Part shown: in pieces, positions 9,217 to 17,561 of the stretch | Layout: the number at the start of each line of letters is the position of its first letter | Position numbering within the stretch: position 1 is the stretch's first letter | Source: JAGVSR01 sp033765145 | Lineage (GTDB): Bacteria; Pseudomonadota; Alphaproteobacteria; Rhizobiales; Hyphomicrobiaceae | NCBI GenBank assembly: GCA_033765145.1 | Contig: JANRIH010000053.1 | Location: 1 to 64,000 of the forward strand | Reading direction: 5' to 3' | DNA: 64,000 nucleotides | Notes under the pieces: generated by a model | Told to the model about the DNA's origin: nothing | Seen by the model: the letters and a program-made list of their open reading frames with translations, nothing else | Databases searched by the model: none | Made by a program: the position numbers and the translations under genes

Positions 9217-10083
9217 GTGAGTATGTGTATCGTGTGCGTGATTTCCGAGCAGGCGCCAGAAAATCGGCCGGGGCCGACCGCCATCCGAGAACACGGATTT
9301 TCCGTCACGCGCCGTTCCGTCTTGAACCGACCCGCCCCGATCATCCTCGCCACATGCCTCGCACTTGCCGCCTGTTCGAGCGGAAGCGGTGTTCAAAGCG
9401 AGAAGCGCCTCGGCGTTCCCTCGAGCGAGCGTGTCCACGCCCACGCAGGGCCGATGCCGAAGGGCGGTGGTGTCTACAAGTTGGGGAAGCCCTATCTCGT
9501 CGCCGGCCGCTGGTATTACCCGCGCGAGCAGCCTGGTTATGACCAGGTGGGCGTGGCCTCCTGGTACGGCCGCGACTTCCACGGCCGCAAGACGGCCAAC
9601 GGCGAAATCTACGACATGAATAGGCTCTCGGCCGCGCACCCGACGTTGCCGCTGCCGTCCTACGTCTACGTTACGAACCTCGACAACAACCGCACCGTTC
9701 TGCTGCGCGTCAATGATCGCGGCCCCTACGTCGGCAACCGGATCATCGACCTTTCGGGTGCCGCGGCCCGCGCCCTCGGCACATCGAGCGCCGGTCTCGG
9801 CAAAGTCCGCGTGCGCTATGCCGGTCACGCGCCCTTGAGTGGTGACGACAGCCGCGAGCGCCGCTTCCTCGCGGGGCAACCCTGGTCGTCCAACCGATAC
9901 GCCGCCGAACGATCGCCCGAGCCGGCCCCGTTCTCAGCGCGGCCTCGTGATGAACGCTTGGCCCGCTACGACAGCCTCGGCGCAGCACCAGAACCCGTGA
10001 CCGTTTACGAGCGACGTGCCTCCCCGGCCGCCGCACCCTCCGGGTGGTCTCCTCTCGCCTATCGTGCGACGCGCGGGAAATAG
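9217..10083 (+). CDS. rlpA: RlpA-family septal ring lytic transglycosylase / lipoprotein
   Basis: A double-psi beta-barrel domain spans about residues 108-208: GVASWYGRDFHGRKTANGE, then YVYVTNLDNNRTVLLRVNDRGPY and IDLSGAAARALG, the hallmark RlpA motifs including the NDRGP signature. A lipobox LAAC near residue 52 predicts a lipoprotein. The distance from GTG 9217 to the lipobox is long, so the real start could be a later codon (ATG 9223 or downstream). The C-terminal tail is Ala/Pro/Ser-rich and I see no SPOR domain, unlike E. coli RlpA. The family cleaves denuded glycan strands at the septum. The gene opens a forward run of envelope and core genes. Confidence 0.85.
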   Translation: MSMCIVCVISEQAPENRPGPTAIREHGFSVTRRSVLNRPAPIILATCLALAACSSGSGVQSEKRLGVPSSERVHAHAGPMPKGGGVYKLGKPYLVAGRWYYPREQPGYDQVGVASWYGRDFHGRKTANGEIYDMNRLSAAHPTLPLPSYVYVTNLDNNRTVLLRVNDRGPYVGNRIIDLSGAAARALGTSSAGLGKVRVRYAGHAPLSGDDSRERRFLAGQPWSSNRYAAERSPEPAPFSARPRDERLARYDSLGAAPEPVTVYERRASPAAAPSGWSPLAYRATRGK

Positions 10084-10162
10084 ACCTAGGAACGACGCGC
10101 ACGAACGGATCGTCACCGCGACAATTCCGAAATTGACCGATGCAGGATGCCACGCCCGACCA

Positions 10163-10191
10163 TTGACCTCGCGTCGCACATTCCCGATAAC
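10163..10191 (+). promoter_or_regulatory. Candidate sigma-70 promoter for the D,D-carboxypeptidase gene
   Basis: TTGACC at 10163-10168 is followed after 17 bases by GATAAC at 10186-10191, about 54 bases before ATG 10245. Spacing and -35 match are good and the -10 matches four of six consensus bases. Predicted from sequence only. Confidence 0.45.
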
Positions 10192-10244
10192 GTCCGAAGC
10201 CCGCTTCTGGGCCTCAGCCGATCCAGGGAAGTGAGAGCGCAGTG

Positions 10245-11462
10245 ATGGCCCTCATGGTCGCGCGGCCAAGTTTGAATATTATGCACATCGTGAAATTCGT
10301 CGCACTGGCCGTCGTCTTCGCGATCTTTGTCGCAACCGGCAGTCCTGACGCGCGCGCCCAGCAGTCCGGCGAATTCTCGTCACGCGCGCGAAACGCGATC
10401 CTCATGGACGCCGATACGGGTTCTGTCCTCTACCAGAAGGACGCCGACACGCCCGTTCCTCCCGCGAGCATGAGCAAGCTCATGACGCTGGAATTGCTCT
10501 TCAAGGCGATCAAGGATGGCAAGGTCAAACTCGACGACGAGATTCTCGTGAGCGAGAACGCGTGGCGGACGGGCGGCGCACCTTCACGGACGTCGGCCAT
10601 GTTCGTGCCGATCAACACGCGCGCCCGCGTCGACGAGATGATCCAGGGTATCATCGTCCAATCGGGCAACGACGTCTCGATCGCCGTCGCGGAACACCTC
10701 GCGGGCACTGAAACCGCATTCGCCAAGGAGATGGAGGCCGAAGGCAAGCGCATCGGTCTCAAGCACTCGACGTTCCGCAACGCGACGGGCCTCTCGACGC
10801 CCGATCATCTGATGTCGGCCCGCGATCTCGCCATCCTCGCGCGCCACATCATCAAGACCTATCCCGAGCATTACGCAATCTTCGCCCAGCGCGAATTCCA
10901 GTACCGCAAGCACAAGTTCTTCAACCGCAATCCGCTGCTCGGCGCGGATATCGGCATCGACGGCCTGAAGACAGGCCACACGAAGGAAGCTGGCTACGGG
11001 ATCGTGGTGTCCGCCGTCTCCGACGGGCGCCGGCTGATCGGCGTCGTCATGGGGCTCGACGACGAGACACAGCGGCGCGAGGAGGCAAGGAAACTTATCG
11101 AATGGGGGCAGCGCGGGTTCGCAAAGTTCACACTGTTCGGCGCTGACGATGACATCGGCTACGCGCGTGTCTGGGGCGGAACATCGATGTATGTGCCCCT
11201 GACTGGCAAAGGCGGCGAACTCACCGTCGTTCTGCCGCGATTTCCGGCCAACCAGAAGCTCAGGGCCGAGGTCGTCTACAACGGTCCCTTGAAACCGCCG
11301 ATCCGCAAGGGCGACGAGGTGGCGGTTCTGAGGGTCACGACCTCATCCAACGCCACGAGCGAGGCGGCGCTGGTGGCCAAAGAGGATGTCGAGACCGGCT
11401 CGCTCTGGCGGCGTGGACTTGACAGCTTGCTCTTCCTGGCGTTGCGCTGGGCCAATCTCTAG
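10245..11462 (+). CDS. D-alanyl-D-alanine carboxypeptidase (penicillin-binding protein 5/6 family)
   Basis: A serine peptidase of family S11 that trims the terminal D-Ala of peptidoglycan pentapeptides in the periplasm. The three active-site motifs are present: SMSK (SxxK), SGN in IVQSGNDVSIA, and KTG in DGLKTGHTKEAGYG. An N-terminal hydrophobic signal (HIVKFVALAVVFAIFVATG, cleavage near ARA-QQ) precedes the catalytic domain, and a PBP5 C-terminal beta domain occupies about residues 290-385. The start is ambiguous: GTG 10242, ATG 10245 or ATG 10281 could serve. At 405 residues it is normal for DacA/DacC/DacF-type enzymes, and I cannot assign the exact paralogue. Confidence 0.92.
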   Translation: MALMVARPSLNIMHIVKFVALAVVFAIFVATGSPDARAQQSGEFSSRARNAILMDADTGSVLYQKDADTPVPPASMSKLMTLELLFKAIKDGKVKLDDEILVSENAWRTGGAPSRTSAMFVPINTRARVDEMIQGIIVQSGNDVSIAVAEHLAGTETAFAKEMEAEGKRIGLKHSTFRNATGLSTPDHLMSARDLAILARHIIKTYPEHYAIFAQREFQYRKHKFFNRNPLLGADIGIDGLKTGHTKEAGYGIVVSAVSDGRRLIGVVMGLDDETQRREEARKLIEWGQRGFAKFTLFGADDDIGYARVWGGTSMYVPLTGKGGELTVVLPRFPANQKLRAEVVYNGPLKPPIRKGDEVAVLRVTTSSNATSEAALVAKEDVETGSLWRRGLDSLLFLALRWANL

Positions 11463-11515
11463 CTGAACCCGGCCGCGGACGCCCCCGGCGAGCGCCGGAG
11501 GAGGATGCGTCCGTT

Positions 11516-12220
11516 ATGGCGTCCGGCATGTTTATCACGTTCGAAGGCGGCGAAGGCTCCGGGAAATCGACCCAGGCGCGCCGGCTCGCCGAGCATCTGC
11601 GTGGCCTTGGGCGCACAGTCGTCGAAACCCGTGAGCCGGGCGGATCGCCCTTCGCCGAGCGTCTGCGGACCCTGCTCCTCGACCCGGAAATCGAAAAGCA
11701 CACGGCCAAAAGCGAGGCGCTGCTCTTTTATGCCGCACGTGCCGACCATTTGGAGCAGGTCATCCGCCCCGCGCTCAAACGCGGCGACATCGTGGTCTGC
11801 GACCGCTTCTCGGATTCAACCCGCGCTTACCAGGGCTATGGCGGAACGCTCGACCTGAAATGGCTCGAAGCGCTCGAACTCCTGGTCGTCGTCCCGACGA
11901 CGCCCGATTTGACGATCATCGTCGACGTCCCGGCCGAAGTTGGGCTCGCCCGCGCCATGCTCCGCCGCCAGGCCGAGGCGCCTCCCCGCCAGCCCGGACA
12001 AAAGCCAGAGCCGAAAGCACCGCGAAGCCTTCTTTCGGATCGCTTCGAAGCGCGGGACCTGTCCTACCACAAGCGCCTGCGCGAAGGTTTTCTTGAGATC
12101 GCCAAGCGTGAACCGCGCCGCTGCACCGTGATAGACGGCAACGGGCCGCTCGACGCGGTGGCTGATCGTATCTGGCGCGCAGTCGAGCAGCGACTGACAT
12201 CCGCGCAAATGGCGAGATAG
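11516..12220 (+). CDS. tmk: Thymidylate kinase
   Basis: Phosphorylates dTMP to dTDP for DNA synthesis. The P-loop is FEGGEGSGKST at residues 8-18, followed by TREPGG, the DRF/SDST region (VVCDRFSDSTRAYQGYG) and a lid segment. The 234 residues are slightly longer than usual because of a basic, Pro-rich lid insertion (RQAEAPPRQPGQKPEPKAPR). GGAGGAGG lies about 11 bases before ATG 11516. It is followed four bases later by holB, a common pairing in alphaproteobacteria. Confidence 0.95.
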   Translation: MASGMFITFEGGEGSGKSTQARRLAEHLRGLGRTVVETREPGGSPFAERLRTLLLDPEIEKHTAKSEALLFYAARADHLEQVIRPALKRGDIVVCDRFSDSTRAYQGYGGTLDLKWLEALELLVVVPTTPDLTIIVDVPAEVGLARAMLRRQAEAPPRQPGQKPEPKAPRSLLSDRFEARDLSYHKRLREGFLEIAKREPRRCTVIDGNGPLDAVADRIWRAVEQRLTSAQMAR

Positions 12221-12223
12221 CGG

Positions 12224-13396
12224 ATGGCGCGCGCCCCTACGGCACCCGAGATCGAGGACCTGCCGGAATCTGACTGTCTCGAGGGCTTCCCCCATCCCCG
12301 CGAGACGCGCGCGCTCTACGGCTACGGGTCGGCCGAAGCCACGTTCCTCGAAGCGTTCTCTTCGGGCCGCATGCATCACGCCTGGCTACTCGTCGGCCCC
12401 CCCGGTATCGGCAAAGCAACCTTCGCCTATCGCGCGGCGCGTCACGTACTGGCACCGCGAGAGGCCCGCGATCCGTTCGGCCGTTCGCTCGACATCGATC
12501 CCGACGAGCGCACTGCTCATCTCATCGCCGGCCAGGCCCACCCCGAACTTGTCGTCATTCGCCGGCCGTACGACCTCAAGACGAAGAAATTCAAATCCGA
12601 GATCATTGTCGAGGAGGTGCGGCGCCTCCGGTCCTCCATGGTTCTCAGTCGCGACCCCGATCAATGGCGCGTCGTGATCATCGACGCGGCCGACGACCTC
12701 AATATCTCCGCAGCGAACGCGCTCCTCAAGTCGCTCGAAGAGCCCCCGCCTCGAACACTCTACCTGCTGATCGCGACCTCGGCCCGCCAGATCCTGCCGA
12801 CCATCCGCTCCCGCTGCCGCGTGCTTCTGATCCGATCTCTCGCGACCGAGGATTTCCGCCGAGCCGTCACACAGGCGCTCGGCGCGAGCCACGACACCGT
12901 GACAGCGACCATGCCGACGGCCGATCAATGGAGCCTCCTGGAGCGCCTGTCGGGCGGCAGCGTGCGCCAGGCGCTGAGCCTGCATGCCGCGAGCGGCCTC
13001 GACCTCTACAACCGTATCTGTCAGCTCCTGTCGGGTCTGCCGTCGCTCGACTGGGCCGCGGTACATGCCCTCGGCGATGACCTCTCATCCCCCGCCTCGG
13101 AAACACGGTTCGAACTGTTCGAGACGCTGCTCCTGGGCCTCTTGTCGCGTGCCGTCCGTCAGACGGCCGAGGGGTCCGCGACCGCGAACCCAGACGCTCC
13201 AGCCGACGGCGCCCTCGAAACCGCGCTGACCCGCACCATCGTAGGCCCTGGCCCGCTTGCCCCCTGGGCACAACTGTGGGAAACCCTCGTCGCCGACAAG
13301 GCCGAAGCCGCTGCGCTGAACCTCGACCGTAAAGCGCTGATCCTGTCTGCATTCCAGCGGATCGAGGCCGCCGCCCGCCGGTCGCGAGCTGCTTGA
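12224..13396 (+). CDS. holB: DNA polymerase III subunit delta'
   Basis: A clamp-loader subunit. The AAA+ P-loop region is VGPPGIGKATFAYRAARHVL at about residues 57-76. The walker B-like VVIIDAADDLNISAANALLKSLEEPP and the SRC motif (TIRSRCRVL) are where expected. In place of the usual zinc module between P-loop and walker B there is a charged stretch without a four-Cys cluster. At 390 residues it is slightly longer than the E. coli protein (334). It sits three bases after tmk and before metG. Confidence 0.93.
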   Translation: MARAPTAPEIEDLPESDCLEGFPHPRETRALYGYGSAEATFLEAFSSGRMHHAWLLVGPPGIGKATFAYRAARHVLAPREARDPFGRSLDIDPDERTAHLIAGQAHPELVVIRRPYDLKTKKFKSEIIVEEVRRLRSSMVLSRDPDQWRVVIIDAADDLNISAANALLKSLEEPPPRTLYLLIATSARQILPTIRSRCRVLLIRSLATEDFRRAVTQALGASHDTVTATMPTADQWSLLERLSGGSVRQALSLHAASGLDLYNRICQLLSGLPSLDWAAVHALGDDLSSPASETRFELFETLLLGLLSRAVRQTAEGSATANPDAPADGALETALTRTIVGPGPLAPWAQLWETLVADKAEAAALNLDRKALILSAFQRIEAAARRSRAA

Positions 13397-13465
13397 GACG
13401 CAGAGGCGTCCGCGCGGCGTCACCCCTTTCGTTCCGAGCACGGCGGGCCGGGAGCCCGAGCGACG

Positions 13466-15064
13466 ATGACCGACCGCTTCTACATCACGACCGCGATCTC
13501 GTACCCGAACGGTGTGCCCCATATCGGGCACGCCTATGAGGCGATCACGACGGACGCCATTGCGCGCTTCGAGCGCCTCGACGGCAAGGACGTGCTCTTT
13601 CTGACCGGGACTGACGAGCACGGCCTCAAGATGAAGCAGACGGCGGCCAAAGAAGGCATCAGCCCGCGCGAGCTGGCCGATCGGAACAGCCAGCGCTTCG
13701 TCGAGATGGCCGCGGCTCTTGGCCTCTCGCACGACGACTTCATCCGCACGACCGAGCCGCGCCATTACGAGGCATGCGCGGAGCTGTGGCGGCGCATGGA
13801 GGCGGCCGGCGACATCTTTAAGAAGGCCTATGGTGGCTGGTATTCGGTCCGGCAGGAAACCTACTTCAAGGAGAGCGAAACCGAGGTTCGCGACGGGCAG
13901 CGCTACGAGACGCAGAACGGCACGCCCGTCGAATGGGCCGAGGAGGAAACCTACTTCTTCCGTCTGTCCGCCTATGCGGAACGGCTCCTGAAACACTACG
14001 AGGAAAACCCGGACTTCATCCTGCCGCCTGAAAGGCGCAACGAGGTCGTGAGTTTCGTGAAGATGGGCCTCGAGGATCTTTCGATCTCTCGCTCGACTCT
14101 CGACTGGGGTATCCCCGTGCCCGGCGCGCCCGGTCATGTGATGTACGTCTGGGTCGACGCCCTCAACAACTATGTGACCGCGACCGGATTGTTGAACCCC
14201 GGCGAGAACGCCCGCAAGGCATTCTGGCCCGCCGACGTGCACGTCATCGGCAAGGACATCGTGCGCTTCCACGCCGTCTACTGGCCGGCGTTCCTCATGA
14301 GCGCGGGGCTCCCCGTGCCCCGCCGCATCTTTTCTCACGGCTTCGTGCTGAACAAGGGAGAGAAGATGTCGAAGACGGTCGGCAACGTCGTCGATCCCTT
14401 CAATCTCGTCGCCGCCTACGGCCGCGACAATGTCCGCTATTTCTTCCTCCGCGAGGTGAACTTCGGGCAGGACGGCAATTATTCGCCCGAGGCGATCGCG
14501 TTCCGCATCAACGCCGACCTCGCAAACAATCTCGGCAACCTCGCCCAGCGTTCGCTGTCGATGATCACCAAGAACTGCGACGGCCGCATTCCCGAGCCCG
14601 GCCCCTTCACTCCGGCCGACGAAGCCATGCTGGCCGCGGCCGACAGCCTATACCCCGCAGCGCGATCTGAGATGGACCGGCAGGCCGTGACCCGCTACCT
14701 CGACGCCGTCTGGGCTGTCATTTCCGAAGCGAACCAGTATTTCGCGGCCGAAGAGCCCTGGGTGAAGCGGAAGACCGATCCCGCGCGCATGGCGACCATC
14801 CTCTACGTCACGGTCGAGTGCGTCCGGCAGTTCGCGATCCTCGCCCAACCTGTGATGCCCGAGAGCGCGACGAAACTCCTCGATCTCCTCGCCGTCTCGT
14901 TGGACGCACGGACCTTCCGCGCCCTGGGCCAAAGCGGCCGCCTCGTAGCGGGAACACCGATCCCCGAGCCCCAAGGCGTCTTCCCGCGTTGGGTCGACCC
15001 TTCGGAGGCGCAGAAGGACGCGGAGACGAAAGGCGCAAAACCCGCCAAGAAGAGCGACGCCTGA
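13466..15064 (+). CDS. metG: Methionyl-tRNA synthetase
   Basis: Charges tRNA-Met. The class I HIGH motif is PHIGHAYEA near residue 18 and the KMSKS motif is GEKMSKTVGN near residue 296. The connective-peptide region (GGWYSVRQETYFKESE) has no Cys pairs, so this is the zinc-free MetG form typical of alphaproteobacteria. At 532 residues it lacks the C-terminal tRNA-binding dimerisation domain of E. coli MetG. The last 25 residues are Lys/Ala/Asp-rich. It lies between holB and tatD. Confidence 0.96.
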   Translation: MTDRFYITTAISYPNGVPHIGHAYEAITTDAIARFERLDGKDVLFLTGTDEHGLKMKQTAAKEGISPRELADRNSQRFVEMAAALGLSHDDFIRTTEPRHYEACAELWRRMEAAGDIFKKAYGGWYSVRQETYFKESETEVRDGQRYETQNGTPVEWAEEETYFFRLSAYAERLLKHYEENPDFILPPERRNEVVSFVKMGLEDLSISRSTLDWGIPVPGAPGHVMYVWVDALNNYVTATGLLNPGENARKAFWPADVHVIGKDIVRFHAVYWPAFLMSAGLPVPRRIFSHGFVLNKGEKMSKTVGNVVDPFNLVAAYGRDNVRYFFLREVNFGQDGNYSPEAIAFRINADLANNLGNLAQRSLSMITKNCDGRIPEPGPFTPADEAMLAAADSLYPAARSEMDRQAVTRYLDAVWAVISEANQYFAAEEPWVKRKTDPARMATILYVTVECVRQFAILAQPVMPESATKLLDLLAVSLDARTFRALGQSGRLVAGTPIPEPQGVFPRWVDPSEAQKDAETKGAKPAKKSDA

Positions 15065-15133
15065 AGCCGGCGGGCTGGCCTTGCCGCGGACAGCGGAGGC
15101 GCCGCGGCTCGCCCGCCCCGGCCGATCAGCACG

Positions 15134-15964
15134 ATGAAAGACCCGAGAATGCTCGTCGATCACCATTGCCACATCGACCGCCCGGAATTCGCGAACGACC
15201 TCGACGGCGTCGTGGCGCGCGCAACTGCGGCAGGTGTCGGCATCCTCGTCAACATCTCGACCCGCGTGCGGAAGTTCGAGCATCTCATGTCGGTCGTCGA
15301 GCGCTTCCCGAACGTCTACGGCACGATCGGAACCCACCCCCATTACGCGCACGAGGAACTCGACGTTTCCGCTGACGACCTGGTTCGCCTCTCCCGCCAT
15401 CCGAAGATCGTCGGCATCGGAGAAGCGGGCCTCGACTATTACTACAAGCATTCGACACCCGAGGCTCAGGCGCAAGGCTTCCGCACGCACATCACCGCCG
15501 CGCGCGAGACCGGACTTCCGCTCGAAATTCACACCCGCGACGCCGATGCCGATACCATCGCCATCCTTGAGGACGAACACGCGAAGGGCGCATTTCCCGC
15601 GATCCTTCACTGCTTCACGGGCGGAAGAGACCTCGCCCTTCGCGCCGTCGATCTCGGGCTCTATGTGTCGTTCTCTGGCGTCATCAGCTTCAAGAAGAGC
15701 GAGGCCTTGCGCGCCATCGCACGCGAGGTGCCGCTGGATCGACTCCTCGTCGAAACCGACGCGCCTTACCTCGCACCCGAACCCTACCGCGGCAAGCAGA
15801 ACGAGCCGGCATACGTCGTCCATACCGCCAGGGCGCTGGCAGAGGCCCGCGAGACGAGCCTTGCCGACATCGCCGCCGCGACGACGGAAAACTTCCATCG
15901 GATCTACACCAAGGTGCCCCGGTCGGACGAACAGATGCGCGCCGCCGAGAAGGGTGCGGCATGA
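15134..15964 (+). CDS. tatD: TatD family deoxyribonuclease / metal-dependent hydrolase
   Basis: A TIM-barrel metal hydrolase. The metal ligands are visible as HCHID near residue 13, GEAGLDYYY, the EIHTRDA strand, LHCFTGG and ETDAPYLAPEP. Family members are 3'-exonucleases or DNases linked to DNA quality control. At 276 residues it is standard length, including a short basic and Ala-rich tail. It overlaps the downstream MBL gene by four bases (ATGA), indicating translational coupling. Confidence 0.92.
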   Translation: MKDPRMLVDHHCHIDRPEFANDLDGVVARATAAGVGILVNISTRVRKFEHLMSVVERFPNVYGTIGTHPHYAHEELDVSADDLVRLSRHPKIVGIGEAGLDYYYKHSTPEAQAQGFRTHITAARETGLPLEIHTRDADADTIAILEDEHAKGAFPAILHCFTGGRDLALRAVDLGLYVSFSGVISFKKSEALRAIAREVPLDRLLVETDAPYLAPEPYRGKQNEPAYVVHTARALAEARETSLADIAAATTENFHRIYTKVPRSDEQMRAAEKGAA

Positions 15965-16755
15965 GCCTTCGCATCACGATTCTCGGCTGCGGCTCATCGG
16001 GTGGCGTGCCGCGCATCGGCGCGCTCTGGGGCCAGTGTGACCCGAACAATCCCAAGAACCGCCGCACACGCTGCGCGCTCCTCGTGGAGGACATCCGTCC
16101 CGGCGCCAAGACGGTCGCGCTCATCGACACCCCGCCCGATATCCGCGAGCAACTCTTGAGCGTCCGCGCCGATCACCTCGACGGCGTGCTATTCACGCAC
16201 GACCACGCCGATCATACCCACGGCATCGATGATCTGCGCGGCATCGCCTACGCCATGAAACGCCGCGTCGACTGCTGGTTCGATCGGCCGACGCGCGAGA
16301 GCCTGACAGGCCGCTTCTCTTATTGCTTCACCCAGAAGCCGGGTTCTGACTATCACCCGATCCTGAACGCGCACGACATCGCCCCCGACGGCGTCGTGCG
16401 GCTCGGCGGATCACGCTCGTCTCTGACGTTCCAGACGATCGTTCAGCGCCACGGCGAGATCAACTCGTTGGGCTTCCGCGTCGGAGACGTCGCCTATTCG
16501 CCAGATGTCTCCGACATTCCCGAGAGCTCGCTGGCTCTACTTGAAGGTCTCGATCTCTGGATCGTCGATGCGCTCCGACATACGCGCCACCCGAGCCACT
16601 TCTCGGTTGCCGAGGCGCTGCAATGGATCGAGCGCATCAAGCCGCGCCGCGCGATCCTGACGCACATGACCGCCGAATTGGATTACGAAAGGCTGAAGCG
16701 CGAACTCCCGCCGCACATCGAGCCCGCCTACGACGGCATGGTGATCGAGTTTTGA
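15961..16755 (+). CDS. MBL-fold metallo-hydrolase (PhnP-like)
   Basis: The metallo-beta-lactamase motif THDHADHTHGIDDLR (HxHxDH) lies at residues 79-93, after an N-terminal GCGSSGGVPRIG motif typical of the PhnP/cyclic-phosphate phosphodiesterase-like branch. Further ligands are DALRHTRHPSHF and the LTHMT segment near the C-terminus. Its place directly after tatD, with a four-base overlap, is widespread in alphaproteobacteria. The actual substrate is not known; a nucleotide or cyclic-phosphate ester is inferred from the family only. No phosphonate genes are nearby, so I do not call it phnP. Confidence 0.85.
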   Translation: MSLRITILGCGSSGGVPRIGALWGQCDPNNPKNRRTRCALLVEDIRPGAKTVALIDTPPDIREQLLSVRADHLDGVLFTHDHADHTHGIDDLRGIAYAMKRRVDCWFDRPTRESLTGRFSYCFTQKPGSDYHPILNAHDIAPDGVVRLGGSRSSLTFQTIVQRHGEINSLGFRVGDVAYSPDVSDIPESSLALLEGLDLWIVDALRHTRHPSHFSVAEALQWIERIKPRRAILTHMTAELDYERLKRELPPHIEPAYDGMVIEF

Positions 16756-16774
16756 CCGCGCGATCCTGACAAGC

Positions 16775-17548
16775 TCAACCCGCGTCGTTGGCGGCCCGGA
16801 TCGCCTTCGGCTTATTCCGCTGCTGGGCCTTCCACTCACGGAAGACGATGGTCTGGCCCGTCCCGCGGTGCTCCGGGGACGCAAGCTCGACGAAGAGCGG
16901 CGCGATCTCCGCGGGCTCGGGCAGCGTCTTCGGGTCTTCGCCCGGGAACGCCTTTGCGCGCATGCCAGTCCGCATGGCGCCGGGATTGACGATCGACACG
17001 CCGACGGCGGTGTTCTGGCATTCGACCGCGTAAGTCCGAGCGAGCGTTTCGAGAGCTGCCTTCGAAACCGCATAGGGACCCCAGTAGGCGTTGTGCCCGT
17101 CCTGAGCGCTCGAAGATACGACGATCACGCGGCCTGCGTCCGATCGCTTCAGAAGTGGATCAAGCGTCCGGATGAGGCGCCAATTCGCATTCACGTTGAC
17201 ATCCATCACGAGCTGCCAAGTATCGGCCGTGATGTGGGACAGAGGCGATAGGGGGCCGAGCAGCGCCGCGTTCAAGACCGCGATGTCGAGTTTGCCCCAG
17301 CGCTCGAAGATCGTGGGACCCAGCGCATCGATCGTATCGCCCTTCCTGAGATCGAGCGTCAGCAGCGTCGCCTGACCGCCGAGCGCGCGAATCTCGTCGT
17401 CGAGGTCTTCGAGCGCTCCGTTGGTCCGGGCACTTGCGATGACGTGCGCCCCGGCCTTGGCAAGAGCGACAGAAACCGCGCGTCCAAGACCGCGCGAAGC
17501 GCCGGTCACGAGCGCCAGCCGTCCTTCGAGGGGACGCGATTTCGTCAT
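16775..17548 (-). CDS. SDR family NAD(P)-dependent oxidoreductase
   Basis: A 257-residue classical short-chain dehydrogenase starting MTKSRPLEGRLALVTGASRG. It carries the TGASRGLG nucleotide-binding motif, NAALLGPLSP (NAG-like), the catalytic Ser in VVSSSAQDG and YAVSKAALETL (YxxxK). The frame is open upstream, but ATG 17548 falls 13 bases after the purF stop and begins the fold correctly. It is the last gene of the reverse run with purF and cvpA. The substrate cannot be told from sequence. Confidence 0.88.
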   Translation of the reverse strand: MTKSRPLEGRLALVTGASRGLGRAVSVALAKAGAHVIASARTNGALEDLDDEIRALGGQATLLTLDLRKGDTIDALGPTIFERWGKLDIAVLNAALLGPLSPLSHITADTWQLVMDVNVNANWRLIRTLDPLLKRSDAGRVIVVSSSAQDGHNAYWGPYAVSKAALETLARTYAVECQNTAVGVSIVNPGAMRTGMRAKAFPGEDPKTLPEPAEIAPLFVELASPEHRGTGQTIVFREWKAQQRNKPKAIRAANDAG

Positions 17549-17561
17549 AACCCGACTAGCC

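Noticed and set aside
13085..14338. Minus-strand frame opposite holB and metG
   Set aside because: It spans two well-supported plus-strand genes and has no coding features of its own.
15961..16755. Naming the MBL hydrolase phnP
   Set aside because: No phosphonate (C-P lyase) genes are near and the tatD-MBL pairing is a general housekeeping arrangement.
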